Positions 16,573 through 25,283 of a stretch of DNA of 64,000 bases are shown piece after piece. Numbering within the stretch: the first letter of the stretch is position 1; every line of letters starts with the position of its first letter. The stretch comes from OLB7 sp966250335 (lineage in GTDB: Bacteria; Bacteroidota; Ignavibacteria; OLB7). Made by a program: the position numbers and the translations under genes. The stretch is taken from assembly GCA_966250335.1 (NCBI GenBank), contig CBINGZ010000002.1, positions 62,001-126,000 on the forward strand, given 5' to 3'. The notes under the pieces are model-generated. The model worked only from the letters and a program-made list of their open reading frames with translations. It was not told the DNA's origin and did not search any database.

Positions 16573-18927
16573 TCACTCCATTCTCTCGTCCCAGTCCACC
16601 GGCTCAACCTCGCACAGGACCGATTCCAGATCGTTGAGAATGATCGATTCAGGTTCCTTGGGCATCAGCTGGGGGATCTCGATCTCCGTCCGCGGTCCCG
16701 TTATCAGGACCCGGCTCCGTGCCATACCCCCCCCCTTGAAGGTAATCCGGATCGGGACATACATCTTGAAGTCGTCCGGAACATTCAATTGCCTGATGCT
16801 GCAGGAGACCTTGTACTTACCGTCCAGGGTGTCCCGCACCTTATATGCAAACCTGTAGGTCGGGATACTCGTTCCACGCACCCACTGATCGAAAAACCAT
16901 CCCATGTCGACGCCGACCCGCTTTTCGATCGTTCTCTGGAAATCGAGCGTGGTCGCCTCCTTCCCCTGATACGTGGTAAAAAAATCTTTCATGATCGCGA
17001 GGAAGGCGTCGTCGTTCAAGGTCGTCTCGTTCATCAGCAGATTTCGGAGCATGTGAAGCACCCAGGCCCCCTTGCGATAGATGATGAGATCGTAGTCGCC
17101 GGCGGTCCTGATGCTCTGCGTCCTGTAGCCGAGCCAGATCGGGCCCGCCTCCTGTCCGCTTCCGAAGATCGATTTTCTGTTCTTCACGATCGACTCCCTG
17201 TAGGTCCTGAGCCAGTTGAAGAACTTCTCGTTGTCCTTGCGGACCAGGGACATGTAGAGCATTCCCGAATACTCCGCGAACCCCTCGCTCAGCCACTGGT
17301 CGTGGTAGGTGGCGAAGTCGAGCCCGATCCCCCACCACTGATGGGCCACCTCGTGGGCGCGGAAGAGCTCGTCGAACCCGTTCTCCCCGGTCCGCTGGAA
17401 GGTGCTCCAGGAGAGATGGATCAGGCCGGGGAACGCCTCGCCGTGCGAGCCGGGGATCTCCGTGGCGTTGAACTTTTTGCACTGGAGCGGCCCGTATATC
17501 TTGGTGAAGAACTCCAGGCTCTGGGCCACATCCTCCCCCACCTGCTTTTCCATGTCGCGGCCCGATGTAATTCCCTGCTCGATCAGCGACGCCCCGATGT
17601 TCCCGTGCCCCGATCTCGACATCATGACGGTGATCGGCGGAACGCCTTCCTTCTCCACTTCATGAATCTTGAACAATCCGATATTGAAGGAGGCGTTCCG
17701 GATCGGCCGGTCGGTCACCCAGCGTGAGGTCGTGACCCCCTCCGACTCGTCGGTGGAGAGATTGTCGCCGATGCTGGCGAATTCGTACTCCGTGGGAACA
17801 TGGAAGGTGAGATCGAAGAGCGACTTCTGCTTGTAGCCGTGGGTGGGATACCAGCCGGTGGAGGAGTAGAGGCCGAGCCATTCCTCCCGGCGCCCGATCA
17901 TCTCGCCGTGGTAGCCGATCCGCAGCCGCTTCTTCCCCTCGGCGTCGAGCTTCTCGTCGTTCCGTATCCAGAGGTGCCCCTGGTCGTGATCGTAGTGGAA
18001 CACCGCGGGGGCGCCGCTTCCCCAGCGGAGGGAGTCGACGTCGAGCAGGGGGAAGAGATCGAGCCGCAGCCACTTCGGTTCGGTCGCGCGGGGACGTATC
18101 GTGATCTCGCCCCGCGCCCCGAAGATCAGGTCGTCGCCGATGGTGCAGTCGAGCACGTAGGAGGCGACGTCGAAATCATCCCTCCGCTCGCGCGGATCGA
18201 TCCCCGTTGCATACTCGGCCTGGGTGTGGAACTGGTTGACCGTCTCCAGCACCTTGCCGCCGGCGGCGGGGCCCGCGTCGTAGGTGCGGAGGAACATCAC
18301 CTCCTCGGCCTCGTACGGGTTGATCGTGAAGCAGATCGGCTCCTTCTTCGGCCGTTCCATGAACGCCACGAAGAGATCGTTCCCTCCCCCCTCCAGCAGC
18401 AGCTTCCACATCTCGTATTCGAATGTATATCCCCCCCTGCCGAAGACCCGCTCCGCAGAAGCGGTCAGCGTCCTGCCCGCCTCGGCGGGGATGGCGGCCG
18501 GCGCGAAGGTGAGCCCGGCGGAGATCTCCTTCACCGTGGTGTCGCCGAAGAGAAAGAGGATCGAACTGATCTCCTCCTGCACCGATTCGGTCTCCATGAA
18601 CCGACGGAGCTGCCCCTGCTCCACCTCGGTCGGCGGCGCGTAGACGAACATCCCGCTCCCGACGAAGAGCGCCGCGCGGACCTCCCCCATGATCGGACGG
18701 CAGAGATAGATCGTCCCCTGTTCCAGAAGGAAGGAGCCGACGTCGCGCTGGAGCATGAGACCGGAGACGGAGGCGGTTTCGGCCGAGTCGATCGTGAGAT
18801 TCCGAAGCCCCTTCGTGATCTCGATGATCTCCTTCGGGACTCCGATCTTCGCGCCGCTCTGTCCACGACAGACGGCGGCAAGCATGATGAACAGACAGAA
18901 CGGCAGGATGCGGATGGAACGACGCAT
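16573..18927 (-). CDS. Secreted M1-family (gluzincin) peptidase, large form
   Basis: The protein has 784 residues with signal peptide MRRSIRILPFCLFIMLAAVC. The zinc site is HEVAH at 525-529 and Glu548 in 'WLSEGFAEYSG', the M1 arrangement. The GxMEN substrate motif is missing; the expected place reads 'GSHGEAFPGLIHLSW' (about 493-507). The C-terminal part ('FFDQWVRGTSIPTYRFAYKV') is M1-like. About 290 residues of N-terminal sequence show no family signature. It is probably an exported peptidase acting on peptides from outside, but loss of GxMEN makes classical aminopeptidase activity uncertain. Confidence 0.85.
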   Translation of the reverse strand: MRRSIRILPFCLFIMLAAVCRGQSGAKIGVPKEIIEITKGLRNLTIDSAETASVSGLMLQRDVGSFLLEQGTIYLCRPIMGEVRAALFVGSGMFVYAPPTEVEQGQLRRFMETESVQEEISSILFLFGDTTVKEISAGLTFAPAAIPAEAGRTLTASAERVFGRGGYTFEYEMWKLLLEGGGNDLFVAFMERPKKEPICFTINPYEAEEVMFLRTYDAGPAAGGKVLETVNQFHTQAEYATGIDPRERRDDFDVASYVLDCTIGDDLIFGARGEITIRPRATEPKWLRLDLFPLLDVDSLRWGSGAPAVFHYDHDQGHLWIRNDEKLDAEGKKRLRIGYHGEMIGRREEWLGLYSSTGWYPTHGYKQKSLFDLTFHVPTEYEFASIGDNLSTDESEGVTTSRWVTDRPIRNASFNIGLFKIHEVEKEGVPPITVMMSRSGHGNIGASLIEQGITSGRDMEKQVGEDVAQSLEFFTKIYGPLQCKKFNATEIPGSHGEAFPGLIHLSWSTFQRTGENGFDELFRAHEVAHQWWGIGLDFATYHDQWLSEGFAEYSGMLYMSLVRKDNEKFFNWLRTYRESIVKNRKSIFGSGQEAGPIWLGYRTQSIRTAGDYDLIIYRKGAWVLHMLRNLLMNETTLNDDAFLAIMKDFFTTYQGKEATTLDFQRTIEKRVGVDMGWFFDQWVRGTSIPTYRFAYKVRDTLDGKYKVSCSIRQLNVPDDFKMYVPIRITFKGGGMARSRVLITGPRTEIEIPQLMPKEPESIILNDLESVLCEVEPVDWDERME

Positions 18928-19014
18928 GGCAGGCTCCGGAACAGAAGAATGTTGAGGGAATCGAAGAGAACCGAAAAAGAATCGGACAGGTCGGACGAAT
19001 ATCGGAAAATGATC

Positions 19015-19040
19015 GAGGGCGGAAAAGAATCTCCGCCCTC
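19015..19040 (-). terminator. Stem-loop ending the kynurenine cluster
   Basis: Arms 19015-19023 and 19032-19040 form a perfect 9-bp stem with an 8-base loop. It lies 36 bases beyond the kmo stop. The minus-strand flank has AUUUUCC a few bases further on, so termination here is plausible. Confidence 0.55.
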
Positions 19041-19075
19041 AGATCTATCACACCATCACATACTCTCGACGCGGC

Positions 19076-20413
19076 TCACTCTCCCCACAGAAGCCGCTCG
19101 GTGGCCTCCTTCCCCTCGGCGAGCGCCTGTTCCAGCCGCTCGGGGCCGATGGCGCTCAGGAGCGCATCCTGCTCCCCCGCCCGGCGGAGCGCCTCGGCGT
19201 AGGGGATGGTGCTGAAGGTGACCATGGAATAGAGGGTCATCCAGCGGTCGGGGAAGATCTCGGTGAGTTTCGTTTCGATCTTCTTCTTCCGGAGGAAGTC
19301 GGGATCGACGACCTTGGAGCGCATCTCCAGGAAGTTGTAGACGGCGAGCCGTGCGATGGCGTCGGTGTTCGGCTTGCGGATCTCATGGAACCGCCGCATG
19401 ATCGTCCCCCAGTCGTCGCTCTCCGCCATCAGCCTGTCGAGTTCGTAGCAGTCCTCGAAGCAGCAGTTCATCCCCTGGCCGTAGAAGGGGACGATGGCAT
19501 GGGCCGCGTCGCCGATCAGCATCGCCCAGTCGTCGATATGCCAGGGGGAGCAGAAGACGGTGCCGAGCCGGGAGGTCGGGTTGCCGTGCCAGTCGGCCAG
19601 CAGGGTCGGCATCAGCGGGAGCGCGTCGGGGAAATAGGTGTTGAAGTAGGCGAGGATATCCTCATCGGTGGAGACCGTATCGAACGCCCCCTCGTCCCCC
19701 TCCAGCGCCGCGAAGAGGGTGCAGGTGAAGGTGGCGTTCGGGTTCGGGAGGGCGATCATCATGAACTCATGCCGCGGCCAGATATGGAGAGCGTTCTTCT
19801 CCATAAGGAATCCGCCGTCGGGACCGGGAGGGATCTCCAGTTCCTTGTATCCGTGATCGAGCCATTCGGTCTCCGAGGTGAACCCCGGCAGCCCCTCCAT
19901 CGAGGCGCGGAGCGCGGAGTTGGCGCCGTCGGCGGCAAGGAGCCGTTCGGGGTGGATCACGCGCGACTCTCCCGTCGTGTCGTTCACCAGCGTCACGGCG
20001 CGGGCCGCGGGGTCGACATGGGAGCAGCGGGAGTTGAAATGTATCGTGACGCCCCCGGTCTTCTCCGCCGCGTCGAGCAGCAGCATGTTCAGGCCGGCGC
20101 GGGAGATGGAATTGATCGCCTCCCCCTCCTTTCCGTACGGCTGGAAGTCGAGCGATCCGTCCGTGCCGTGGATCATCCGTCCCGGCATTCTGATGGCGTC
20201 GGCCAGCACGTCGGTTTCCACCCCCACCTCCCTGAGCGCGTTGATCCCGCGGGTGGAGAGCGCCAGATTGATGGAGCGTCCCCCCCCCACGTCGTGAATC
20301 CGCATATCGGGACGGCGCTCGTAGAGGTCGACGGTATAACCTCGCCGCACGAGATACATGGAAAGGAGAGGGCCGGTGAGTCCGGCCCCGAGAACCGTGA
20401 TGTTTCTGCTCAT
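19076..20413 (-). CDS. kmo: Kynurenine 3-monooxygenase
   Basis: The protein has 445 residues from the ATG at 20413. It is an FAD-dependent hydroxylase that converts L-kynurenine to 3-hydroxykynurenine with NADPH and O2. The dinucleotide motif 'VLGAGLTGPLL' is at the N-terminus, followed by the KMO-specific 'GGGRSINLALSTRGINAL'. The second FAD motif is 'MLIGDAAHAIVPFYGQGMNC', and 'FEDCYELD' follows. The C-terminus is short and charged, with no obvious membrane anchor of the eukaryotic type. It lies 25 bases downstream of kynU and is the last gene of the one-strand kynurenine cluster. Confidence 0.95.
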   Translation of the reverse strand: MSRNITVLGAGLTGPLLSMYLVRRGYTVDLYERRPDMRIHDVGGGRSINLALSTRGINALREVGVETDVLADAIRMPGRMIHGTDGSLDFQPYGKEGEAINSISRAGLNMLLLDAAEKTGGVTIHFNSRCSHVDPAARAVTLVNDTTGESRVIHPERLLAADGANSALRASMEGLPGFTSETEWLDHGYKELEIPPGPDGGFLMEKNALHIWPRHEFMMIALPNPNATFTCTLFAALEGDEGAFDTVSTDEDILAYFNTYFPDALPLMPTLLADWHGNPTSRLGTVFCSPWHIDDWAMLIGDAAHAIVPFYGQGMNCCFEDCYELDRLMAESDDWGTIMRRFHEIRKPNTDAIARLAVYNFLEMRSKVVDPDFLRKKKIETKLTEIFPDRWMTLYSMVTFSTIPYAEALRRAGEQDALLSAIGPERLEQALAEGKEATERLLWGE

Positions 20414-20438
20414 GATGTCTGTCGGAACTTGAAGATGA

Positions 20439-21728
20439 TCACGCGAGCCGGCCCAGGATCTCGACGAAGCGGCGCACATCCTCGAACGTGTTGTACATCG
20501 GAACGGGAGCTACGCGGATGACGTCGGGCGGCCTGAAGTCGGCGATGACTCCCTCGTTCTTCAAGGTATGGGCCAGCGCGCGGGCGTCGGCATGGACGCG
20601 TATGGAGAGCTGGCAGCCGCGCTCGGCGGGATTCCTCGGCGTAAGTATCGTAAAGTGATCCGCTCCCATGCCCTCCAGCAGGAACTCCACATACCCGGTC
20701 AGCAGCTCCGACTTCCTCCTGAGCGCCGGCATCCCCGCGCGGGTGAAGAGATCGAGCGACGCCTTGTGGGCGGCCATCGGGAGGATCTGCGCGTTGCTGA
20801 GCTGCCAGCCGGCGGCTCCCCGCTGCGGCACGAACTCCGGGCTCATCCCGAACCGCGTCTCCGGATCGTTCCCCCACCACCCGGCGAACCGGGGAAGCTC
20901 CGGCTCGAACGCATGCCGCTCATGGACGAAACAGCCGGAGACCCCGCCGGGACCGGAGTTGAGATACTTGTAGGAGCACCAGACGGCGAAGTCGACGTTC
21001 CAGTCGTGGAGGTTCATCAGAAGGTTGCCGGCCGCATGCGCCAGATCGAACCCGACCACGCATCCCTGCGCCTGCGCCGCCGCCGTGATCCTTCCCATCT
21101 CGAACGCCTGGCCGGTGTAGTAGTTCACCCCGCCGAGCATCACCAGCGCGATCTCCCCGCCGCGCGCCGCGAGAATCTCCTCGATATCCGATGTACGAAC
21201 GATATTCTCGCCGGGCCGCGGGGTCAGCGGAATGATGGCGTCGTCGGGATCGTAGCCGTGGTAGGCCGCCTGGCTCCGGACCGCATACTGATCGGAGGGG
21301 AACGCTCCATCCTCCACGAGAATCCTGTACCGCTCCGGCGTGGGCCTGTAGAAGGAGACCATCATCAGATGAAGGTTCGTCGTCAGCGTGTTCATCACGA
21401 CGACTTCTCCCGGAACGCCGCCGACCAGTGCGGCGGCCGGCTCGCGGAAGATCTCGTGATACGAGTACCACGGGTTCTTCCCCTCGAAATGTCCCTCCAC
21501 GCCGAGCTCCGCCCAGTCCTTCAGCTCCTGCTCGACGGCGGCGCGGGTTCCCTTCGGCTGCAGGCCGAGCGAATTGCCGGTGAGATAGATGTAGGGATCG
21601 CCCCCCGGAGTCTTCGGCAGATGATACTCGTCGCGGAACCCGGCGAGCGGATCGCGGCCGTCCATGTCGGCGGCGAATTCCGGCGATGCATCGTACGCGG
21701 AGATTGTCTGTTCGGTCGTTGCAGTCAT
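20439..21728 (-). CDS. kynU: Kynureninase
   Basis: The protein has 429 residues from the ATG at 21728; a TTG three codons upstream is less likely. The PLP enzyme cleaves (3-hydroxy)kynurenine to (3-hydroxy)anthranilate and alanine. Evidence is 'YLTGNSLGLQPKGTRAAVEQ', 'NPWYSYHEIF', the PLP-Asp stretch 'VVGFDLAHAAGN', the PLP-Lys motif 'WCSYKYLNSGPGG', and 'GWWGNDPETRFGM'. It lies 20 bases after the formamidase gene. With kmo downstream, the substrate in vivo is probably 3-hydroxykynurenine. Confidence 0.96.
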   Translation of the reverse strand: MTATTEQTISAYDASPEFAADMDGRDPLAGFRDEYHLPKTPGGDPYIYLTGNSLGLQPKGTRAAVEQELKDWAELGVEGHFEGKNPWYSYHEIFREPAAALVGGVPGEVVVMNTLTTNLHLMMVSFYRPTPERYRILVEDGAFPSDQYAVRSQAAYHGYDPDDAIIPLTPRPGENIVRTSDIEEILAARGGEIALVMLGGVNYYTGQAFEMGRITAAAQAQGCVVGFDLAHAAGNLLMNLHDWNVDFAVWCSYKYLNSGPGGVSGCFVHERHAFEPELPRFAGWWGNDPETRFGMSPEFVPQRGAAGWQLSNAQILPMAAHKASLDLFTRAGMPALRRKSELLTGYVEFLLEGMGADHFTILTPRNPAERGCQLSIRVHADARALAHTLKNEGVIADFRPPDVIRVAPVPMYNTFEDVRRFVEILGRLA

Positions 21729-21748
21729 AATGTTCAAATGCGATACTA

Positions 21749-22564
21749 TTATCGGTTCCTGACCACCGGATGGATCAGCGGTCGCGAGGGGGCGGCGTCG
21801 AGCAGGAAGTTCGGGATCTGGAGATCGAGCATGTAGATCCCGTCGGGGATCGCCTCCTCCGCGTAGATCATCTCCGTGATCGTCCGCCGTCCCGGGACGC
21901 CCGGGATATCATGATCCAGTGGATCGGCCTCCCAGAAGATCCTGTGCGCCGCCAGCGCCCCGTCGTCGCTCTCGCGATCGACGGAGGGGAGATCGACCAG
22001 CAGATGGTCGACGCCGAGTTCCCGGATGAAACGCATCGCCTCACGAGAGACGTAGGGAGGGTTGGTTCCGGAGTATTCGGCCGTGAGCTTGGCGGGGCCG
22101 TTCGGGAGCGTCCGGAGGATCACTCCGCCGAAGAATTCCCGGGGGATCTCCCCGAGCGACGCGACGGCCCGTTCCAGCTCCGCGCGCGCTATCACCATAT
22201 CCCCTTCCCGCGCTCCTTCCGTCTCCGGACCGGCCGGGGTCACCGCCACGGTGACGAGGGTCGCCGGGATGAGCCCCGTCGGCAGGAACGACGCCACCGG
22301 ATGGCGCTGGTCGCTCACATGGCCGACGCACTCGGTATGGGTGCCGTTGCCGTGCGGGTTGAAGGTGATCGTCTCGCAGTTGCATCCCCCCCCCTGCCTG
22401 GTATCCCCGACGAACCCGCCCGCCTCGAACGGATGCGATTCGGCACGGGGGAGATGGAAGGCGTGGGGCTGTTCCCCCTTGAAATCGAGAGGGATCGATA
22501 TATCGTGGGGAGTCGACGACTCGAAGAAGTAGGTCACGGAGTCGACGGCAAAGGTCAGAATCAT
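21749..22564 (-). CDS. kynB: Cyclase-family kynurenine formamidase (probable)
   Basis: The protein has 271 residues with the metal motif 'NPHGNGTHTECVGH' of the cyclase family (PF04199; HxGTHxD/E form), which includes bacterial arylformamidase KynB. 'LLVDLPSVDRESDDG' and the C-terminal 'MLDLQIPNFLLDAAPSRP' fit. It is longer than typical KynB (about 210 residues). Position decides the call: it sits between kynU and the ACMS decarboxylase, three bases after the latter, in a cluster that otherwise lacks a formamidase. It should hydrolyse N-formylkynurenine to kynurenine and formate. Confidence 0.8.
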   Translation of the reverse strand: MILTFAVDSVTYFFESSTPHDISIPLDFKGEQPHAFHLPRAESHPFEAGGFVGDTRQGGGCNCETITFNPHGNGTHTECVGHVSDQRHPVASFLPTGLIPATLVTVAVTPAGPETEGAREGDMVIARAELERAVASLGEIPREFFGGVILRTLPNGPAKLTAEYSGTNPPYVSREAMRFIRELGVDHLLVDLPSVDRESDDGALAAHRIFWEADPLDHDIPGVPGRRTITEMIYAEEAIPDGIYMLDLQIPNFLLDAAPSRPLIHPVVRNR

Positions 22565-22567
22565 CGC

Positions 22568-23635
22568 TCAGACCCCGCCGTGGTGCTTGTGATCGGCCGC
22601 GCCGTGGAGATGGCCGACCTTCCCGGTCTCGAACCGGCTCCTCTCGATCCCGAGGAACTCCAGCGCCGTGCCGCTCAGCAGTCGTTCGCGGGTCTCCGCG
22701 GAGAGCTCCTCCATCGACTCGATCAGCTCCCCCGGATGATGCTCCCCGAGCGGGAAGGGATAGTCCGACCCGAGCATGATCCTTTCGGCCGAGCAGAGCC
22801 GGATCATATATCGCAATACTTCAGGATCGTGGACGAGGGAGTCGAAGTAGAGTCTGCAGAGATAGTCGCGCGGCTCGCGGGTCGTGTTGACCTGGAGCAG
22901 ATCGGGGCGGACGCGGAACCCGTGCTCGATCCGGCCGATCGTCGCCGGGAAGGAGCCGCCGCCGTGCGCGAAGCAGAAGCGGAGGTTCGGGAACCGGTCG
23001 AGCACGCCGCCGAAGATGACCGAACAGATGGCGAGCGACGTTTCGGCCGGCATGCCGACCAGCCAGGGGAGCCAGTATCTCGGCATCTTCTCCTTCCCCA
23101 TCATATCCCACGGATGGACGAAGATCGCCGCCCCGAGCGCCTCGGCCGCCTCGTAGACCGGATAGAGATCCTCCACATCGAGGTTCCAGTCGTTGACGTG
23201 CGATCCGATCTGGATCCCCGCCAGCCCCAGATCCCTGACGCAGCGTTCCAGCTCGCGGGCCGCCAGATCGGGCGCCTGGAGCGGGACCGTGGCGAGCCCG
23301 GCGAAGCGGGTCGGGCTGCGATCCACCACCGACGCGATATGATCGTTCAGGATCATCGAGAGATCGAGCGCGTCGGCCGGCTTCGCCCAGTAGGAGAACA
23401 TGACCGGGACCGTGGAGAGGACCTGTACGTCCACCCCGTCGCGGTCACAGTCGTGCAGGCGCGTCTCGGCGCTCCAGCAGTCGTCCCGGATCTCACGGAA
23501 GAACCGGTCGTCGATCATCATCCGCGCGCAGCACGGGGCGTGATGCTCCAGTCGGACCCAGCCCCCGTAGCCGTAACGTTCCCTGAGGTCGGGCCAGGTC
23601 TCGGGGAGGATATGCGTATGGATGTCGATCTTCAT
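22568..23635 (-). CDS. 2-amino-3-carboxymuconate-6-semialdehyde decarboxylase (ACMSD)
   Basis: The protein has 355 residues of the amidohydrolase-2 family. The zinc and catalytic residues are all visible: 'MKIDIHTHILPETW' (HxH), 'IFVHPWDMMG', 'FCFAHGGGSFPATIGR' and 'IMLGSDYPFPLGEHHPG'. This matches ACMSD rather than generic amidohydrolases. It decarboxylates ACMS, diverting carbon from quinolinate/NAD synthesis into degradation. A His-rich tail (HLHGAADHKHHGG) is an addition to the usual C-terminus. It lies three bases upstream of the formamidase gene and downstream of haaO, separated by a 209-base repeat-bearing gap. Confidence 0.93.
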   Translation of the reverse strand: MKIDIHTHILPETWPDLRERYGYGGWVRLEHHAPCCARMMIDDRFFREIRDDCWSAETRLHDCDRDGVDVQVLSTVPVMFSYWAKPADALDLSMILNDHIASVVDRSPTRFAGLATVPLQAPDLAARELERCVRDLGLAGIQIGSHVNDWNLDVEDLYPVYEAAEALGAAIFVHPWDMMGKEKMPRYWLPWLVGMPAETSLAICSVIFGGVLDRFPNLRFCFAHGGGSFPATIGRIEHGFRVRPDLLQVNTTREPRDYLCRLYFDSLVHDPEVLRYMIRLCSAERIMLGSDYPFPLGEHHPGELIESMEELSAETRERLLSGTALEFLGIERSRFETGKVGHLHGAADHKHHGGV

Positions 23636-23679
23636 GAAATTCGGATTCGGATATGTTCGGGAGCTTCGCCTCTCTTCCG

Positions 23680-23729
23680 GCCCCGAAGGGGCGAACCATC
23701 GGGAGCCATTCCTTGGGGAGCCATTCCTT
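23680..23729. repeat. Dispersed repeat: palindromic module plus 14-bp tandem doublet
   Basis: Positions 23680-23698 (GCCCCGAAGGGGCGAACCA) match 48514-48532 and 48983-49001. Directly after, GGGAGCCATTCCTT occurs twice (23701-23714 and 23716-23729, period 15). It lies inside the kynurenine cluster between ACMSD and haaO. Confidence 0.75.
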
Positions 23730-23775
23730 CACCGGCCAGGGTGATATTCAATAACCGATATCGGGCGCCTCGGTC

Positions 23776-23825
23776 CCGGGTACGGCCGGGATCGTGGGCG
23801 CATCGGCCGCGCCGGGTACGGCCGG
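23776..23825. repeat. 14-bp direct repeat, period 36
   Basis: CCGGGTACGGCCGG is present at 23776-23789 and again at 23812-23825, just beyond the 3-hydroxyanthranilate dioxygenase stop. It is GC-rich and partly palindromic. Its function is unknown. Confidence 0.6.
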
Positions 23826-23844
23826 CGGCGGCAATATCGTATTG

Positions 23845-24384
23845 TTAGTCCTCGACCTTCACGGGGGCGGGGGGGGGCTGCATGACCGTGCCGCAGTTCC
23901 TGCAGGTGCGGGCCTCCTCGTCGGCCCAGAAGGCGTCGAAGATCGGCTTGAGCTGCGTGGTTATATCGGTAAGCGTGATGAACGCCTCATGGAGCTTCTC
24001 GCCGCAGTTCTCGCAGTACCACTGAAACCCGTCCAGTTCACCGTCGCGGCGCTGACGCTCCACGACCATGCCGACGGTGTTGGCGCGACGCTGCGGGGAA
24101 TGGGGAACGTTCGGGGGCAGAAGGAAGAGTTCCCCCTCCCTGATCTCGACGTCGCGGATCTTTCCATCCTCGACGATACGGACGACGATATCCCCCTCGA
24201 GCTGATAGAAGAGCTCCTCGCCGGCGTCGACGTGGAAATCCTTCCGCGCGTTCGGCCCGCCGACGATCATCACGATGAACTCGGGATGCACATCCTTGAA
24301 CAACTGCGCGTTGCCGACCGGCGGCTTCAGAATATGACGGTTCTCCTCGACCCACTTGTGCAGATTGAACGGTGCCGCTACCAT
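23845..24384 (-). CDS. haaO: 3-hydroxyanthranilate 3,4-dioxygenase
   Basis: The protein has 179 residues, the bacterial length. The cupin iron site is in 'DFHVDAGEELFYQLEGD' (His and Glu) and 'NVPHSPQRRANT' (second His). The bacterial-type rubredoxin-like metal site is present as two CxxC pairs, 'WYCENCGEK' and 'TCRNCGTV'. The enzyme opens 3-hydroxyanthranilate to 2-amino-3-carboxymuconate-6-semialdehyde. The product is used by the ACMSD encoded next. Confidence 0.96.
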   Translation of the reverse strand: MVAAPFNLHKWVEENRHILKPPVGNAQLFKDVHPEFIVMIVGGPNARKDFHVDAGEELFYQLEGDIVVRIVEDGKIRDVEIREGELFLLPPNVPHSPQRRANTVGMVVERQRRDGELDGFQWYCENCGEKLHEAFITLTDITTQLKPIFDAFWADEEARTCRNCGTVMQPPPAPVKVED

Positions 24385-24506
24385 GATCTATTCTCCCTGT
24401 TTGACTCTCTTGTGATATGACCTCCCCACGATCCCCGCTCGCGTGAAGGGGTCGGAAGCATATATCGCCTACCGATCCTTCATGCCGACCGTTCTTTCCC
24501 CGCCGG

Positions 24507-25283
24507 TCAGACGCATCGGAACTCGACGGTTCCCAGCTCGTCGACGATCGCGCGGACCCGGTCCCCGGCCTTGAACGGGACGGCGGCCGTGGCTGCGCCT
24601 CCCAGAACGATCTGTCCGGCCGTGAGCTTCTGCCCGCGCCGCGCGAGCATGTTGGCAAGCTCGGCGAGCGAGCGGGCGGGATGCTCCAGAATGGCGGCGC
24701 TCGATCCGATCTCCACGACCCGGCCGTTGATCTCCAGGATGATCCCCAGATTCCCCAGGTTCACGCTCTCCGGCGGAAGCGAGCGGCTTCCGAGCACGAA
24801 GAGGGAGGCCGAGGTGTTGTCGGCGATCACGTCGGCGAGTTCGAACTTGAAATCTTTATATCGACTATCGATAATTTCCAGGGCGGCGCAGATTCCTCCC
24901 ACCGCCTCCAGCGCCTGCGCGGGGGTGACGGGACCGACGAGATCATCCTTCAGGATGAAGGCCACCTCCGGCTCCGCCTTCGGATGCAGCAACTCGTCGA
25001 AGCGGATCGCGCCGCCGTCGTGGGCGATCATGGAGTCGGTCAGGCGGCCGTAGATCGGCTCGTGAACCCCCATCTGCTCCATCTTGGCGCGGCTGGTGAG
25101 TCCCATCTTCATGCCGACGAGCCGTTCTCCCCGTTCCGTCCGGAGCGCGACCGACGCCTCCTGGACTGCATAGGCGGTCTCGATCGTCAGTTCGGTCTCC
25201 GCGCTCAGCATATCTATCTCCCGTCCCTCGATCGCCGCCGAGTCGACGATCGTGGCAAGTCGTGCGATCGTGTCGTCGCTCAT
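24507..25283 (-). CDS. 4-oxalocrotonate (2-oxo-3-hexenedioate) decarboxylase
   Basis: The protein has 258 residues of the hydratase/decarboxylase (fumarylacetoacetase-like) family. 'VGMKMGLTSRAKMEQMGVHE', 'PIYGRLTDSM', 'KAEPEVAFIL' and 'ALEIIDSRYKDFKFELADVI' match DmpH/XylI-type decarboxylases better than hydratases; the second homologue at 27858-28649 has the hydratase pattern. It converts 2-oxo-3-hexenedioate to 2-oxopent-4-enoate and CO2. The ATG overlaps the aldolase stop (ATGA). The split of roles between the two paralogues rests on motif similarity. Confidence 0.85.
   Translation of the reverse strand: MSDDTIARLATIVDSAAIEGREIDMLSAETELTIETAYAVQEASVALRTERGERLVGMKMGLTSRAKMEQMGVHEPIYGRLTDSMIAHDGGAIRFDELLHPKAEPEVAFILKDDLVGPVTPAQALEAVGGICAALEIIDSRYKDFKFELADVIADNTSASLFVLGSRSLPPESVNLGNLGIILEINGRVVEIGSSAAILEHPARSLAELANMLARRGQKLTAGQIVLGGAATAAVPFKAGDRVRAIVDELGTVEFRCV

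Noticed and set aside
21770..23848. 692-codon plus-strand frame through the kynurenine genes
   Set aside because: Antisense of the formamidase and ACMSD genes, both of which have clear active sites.
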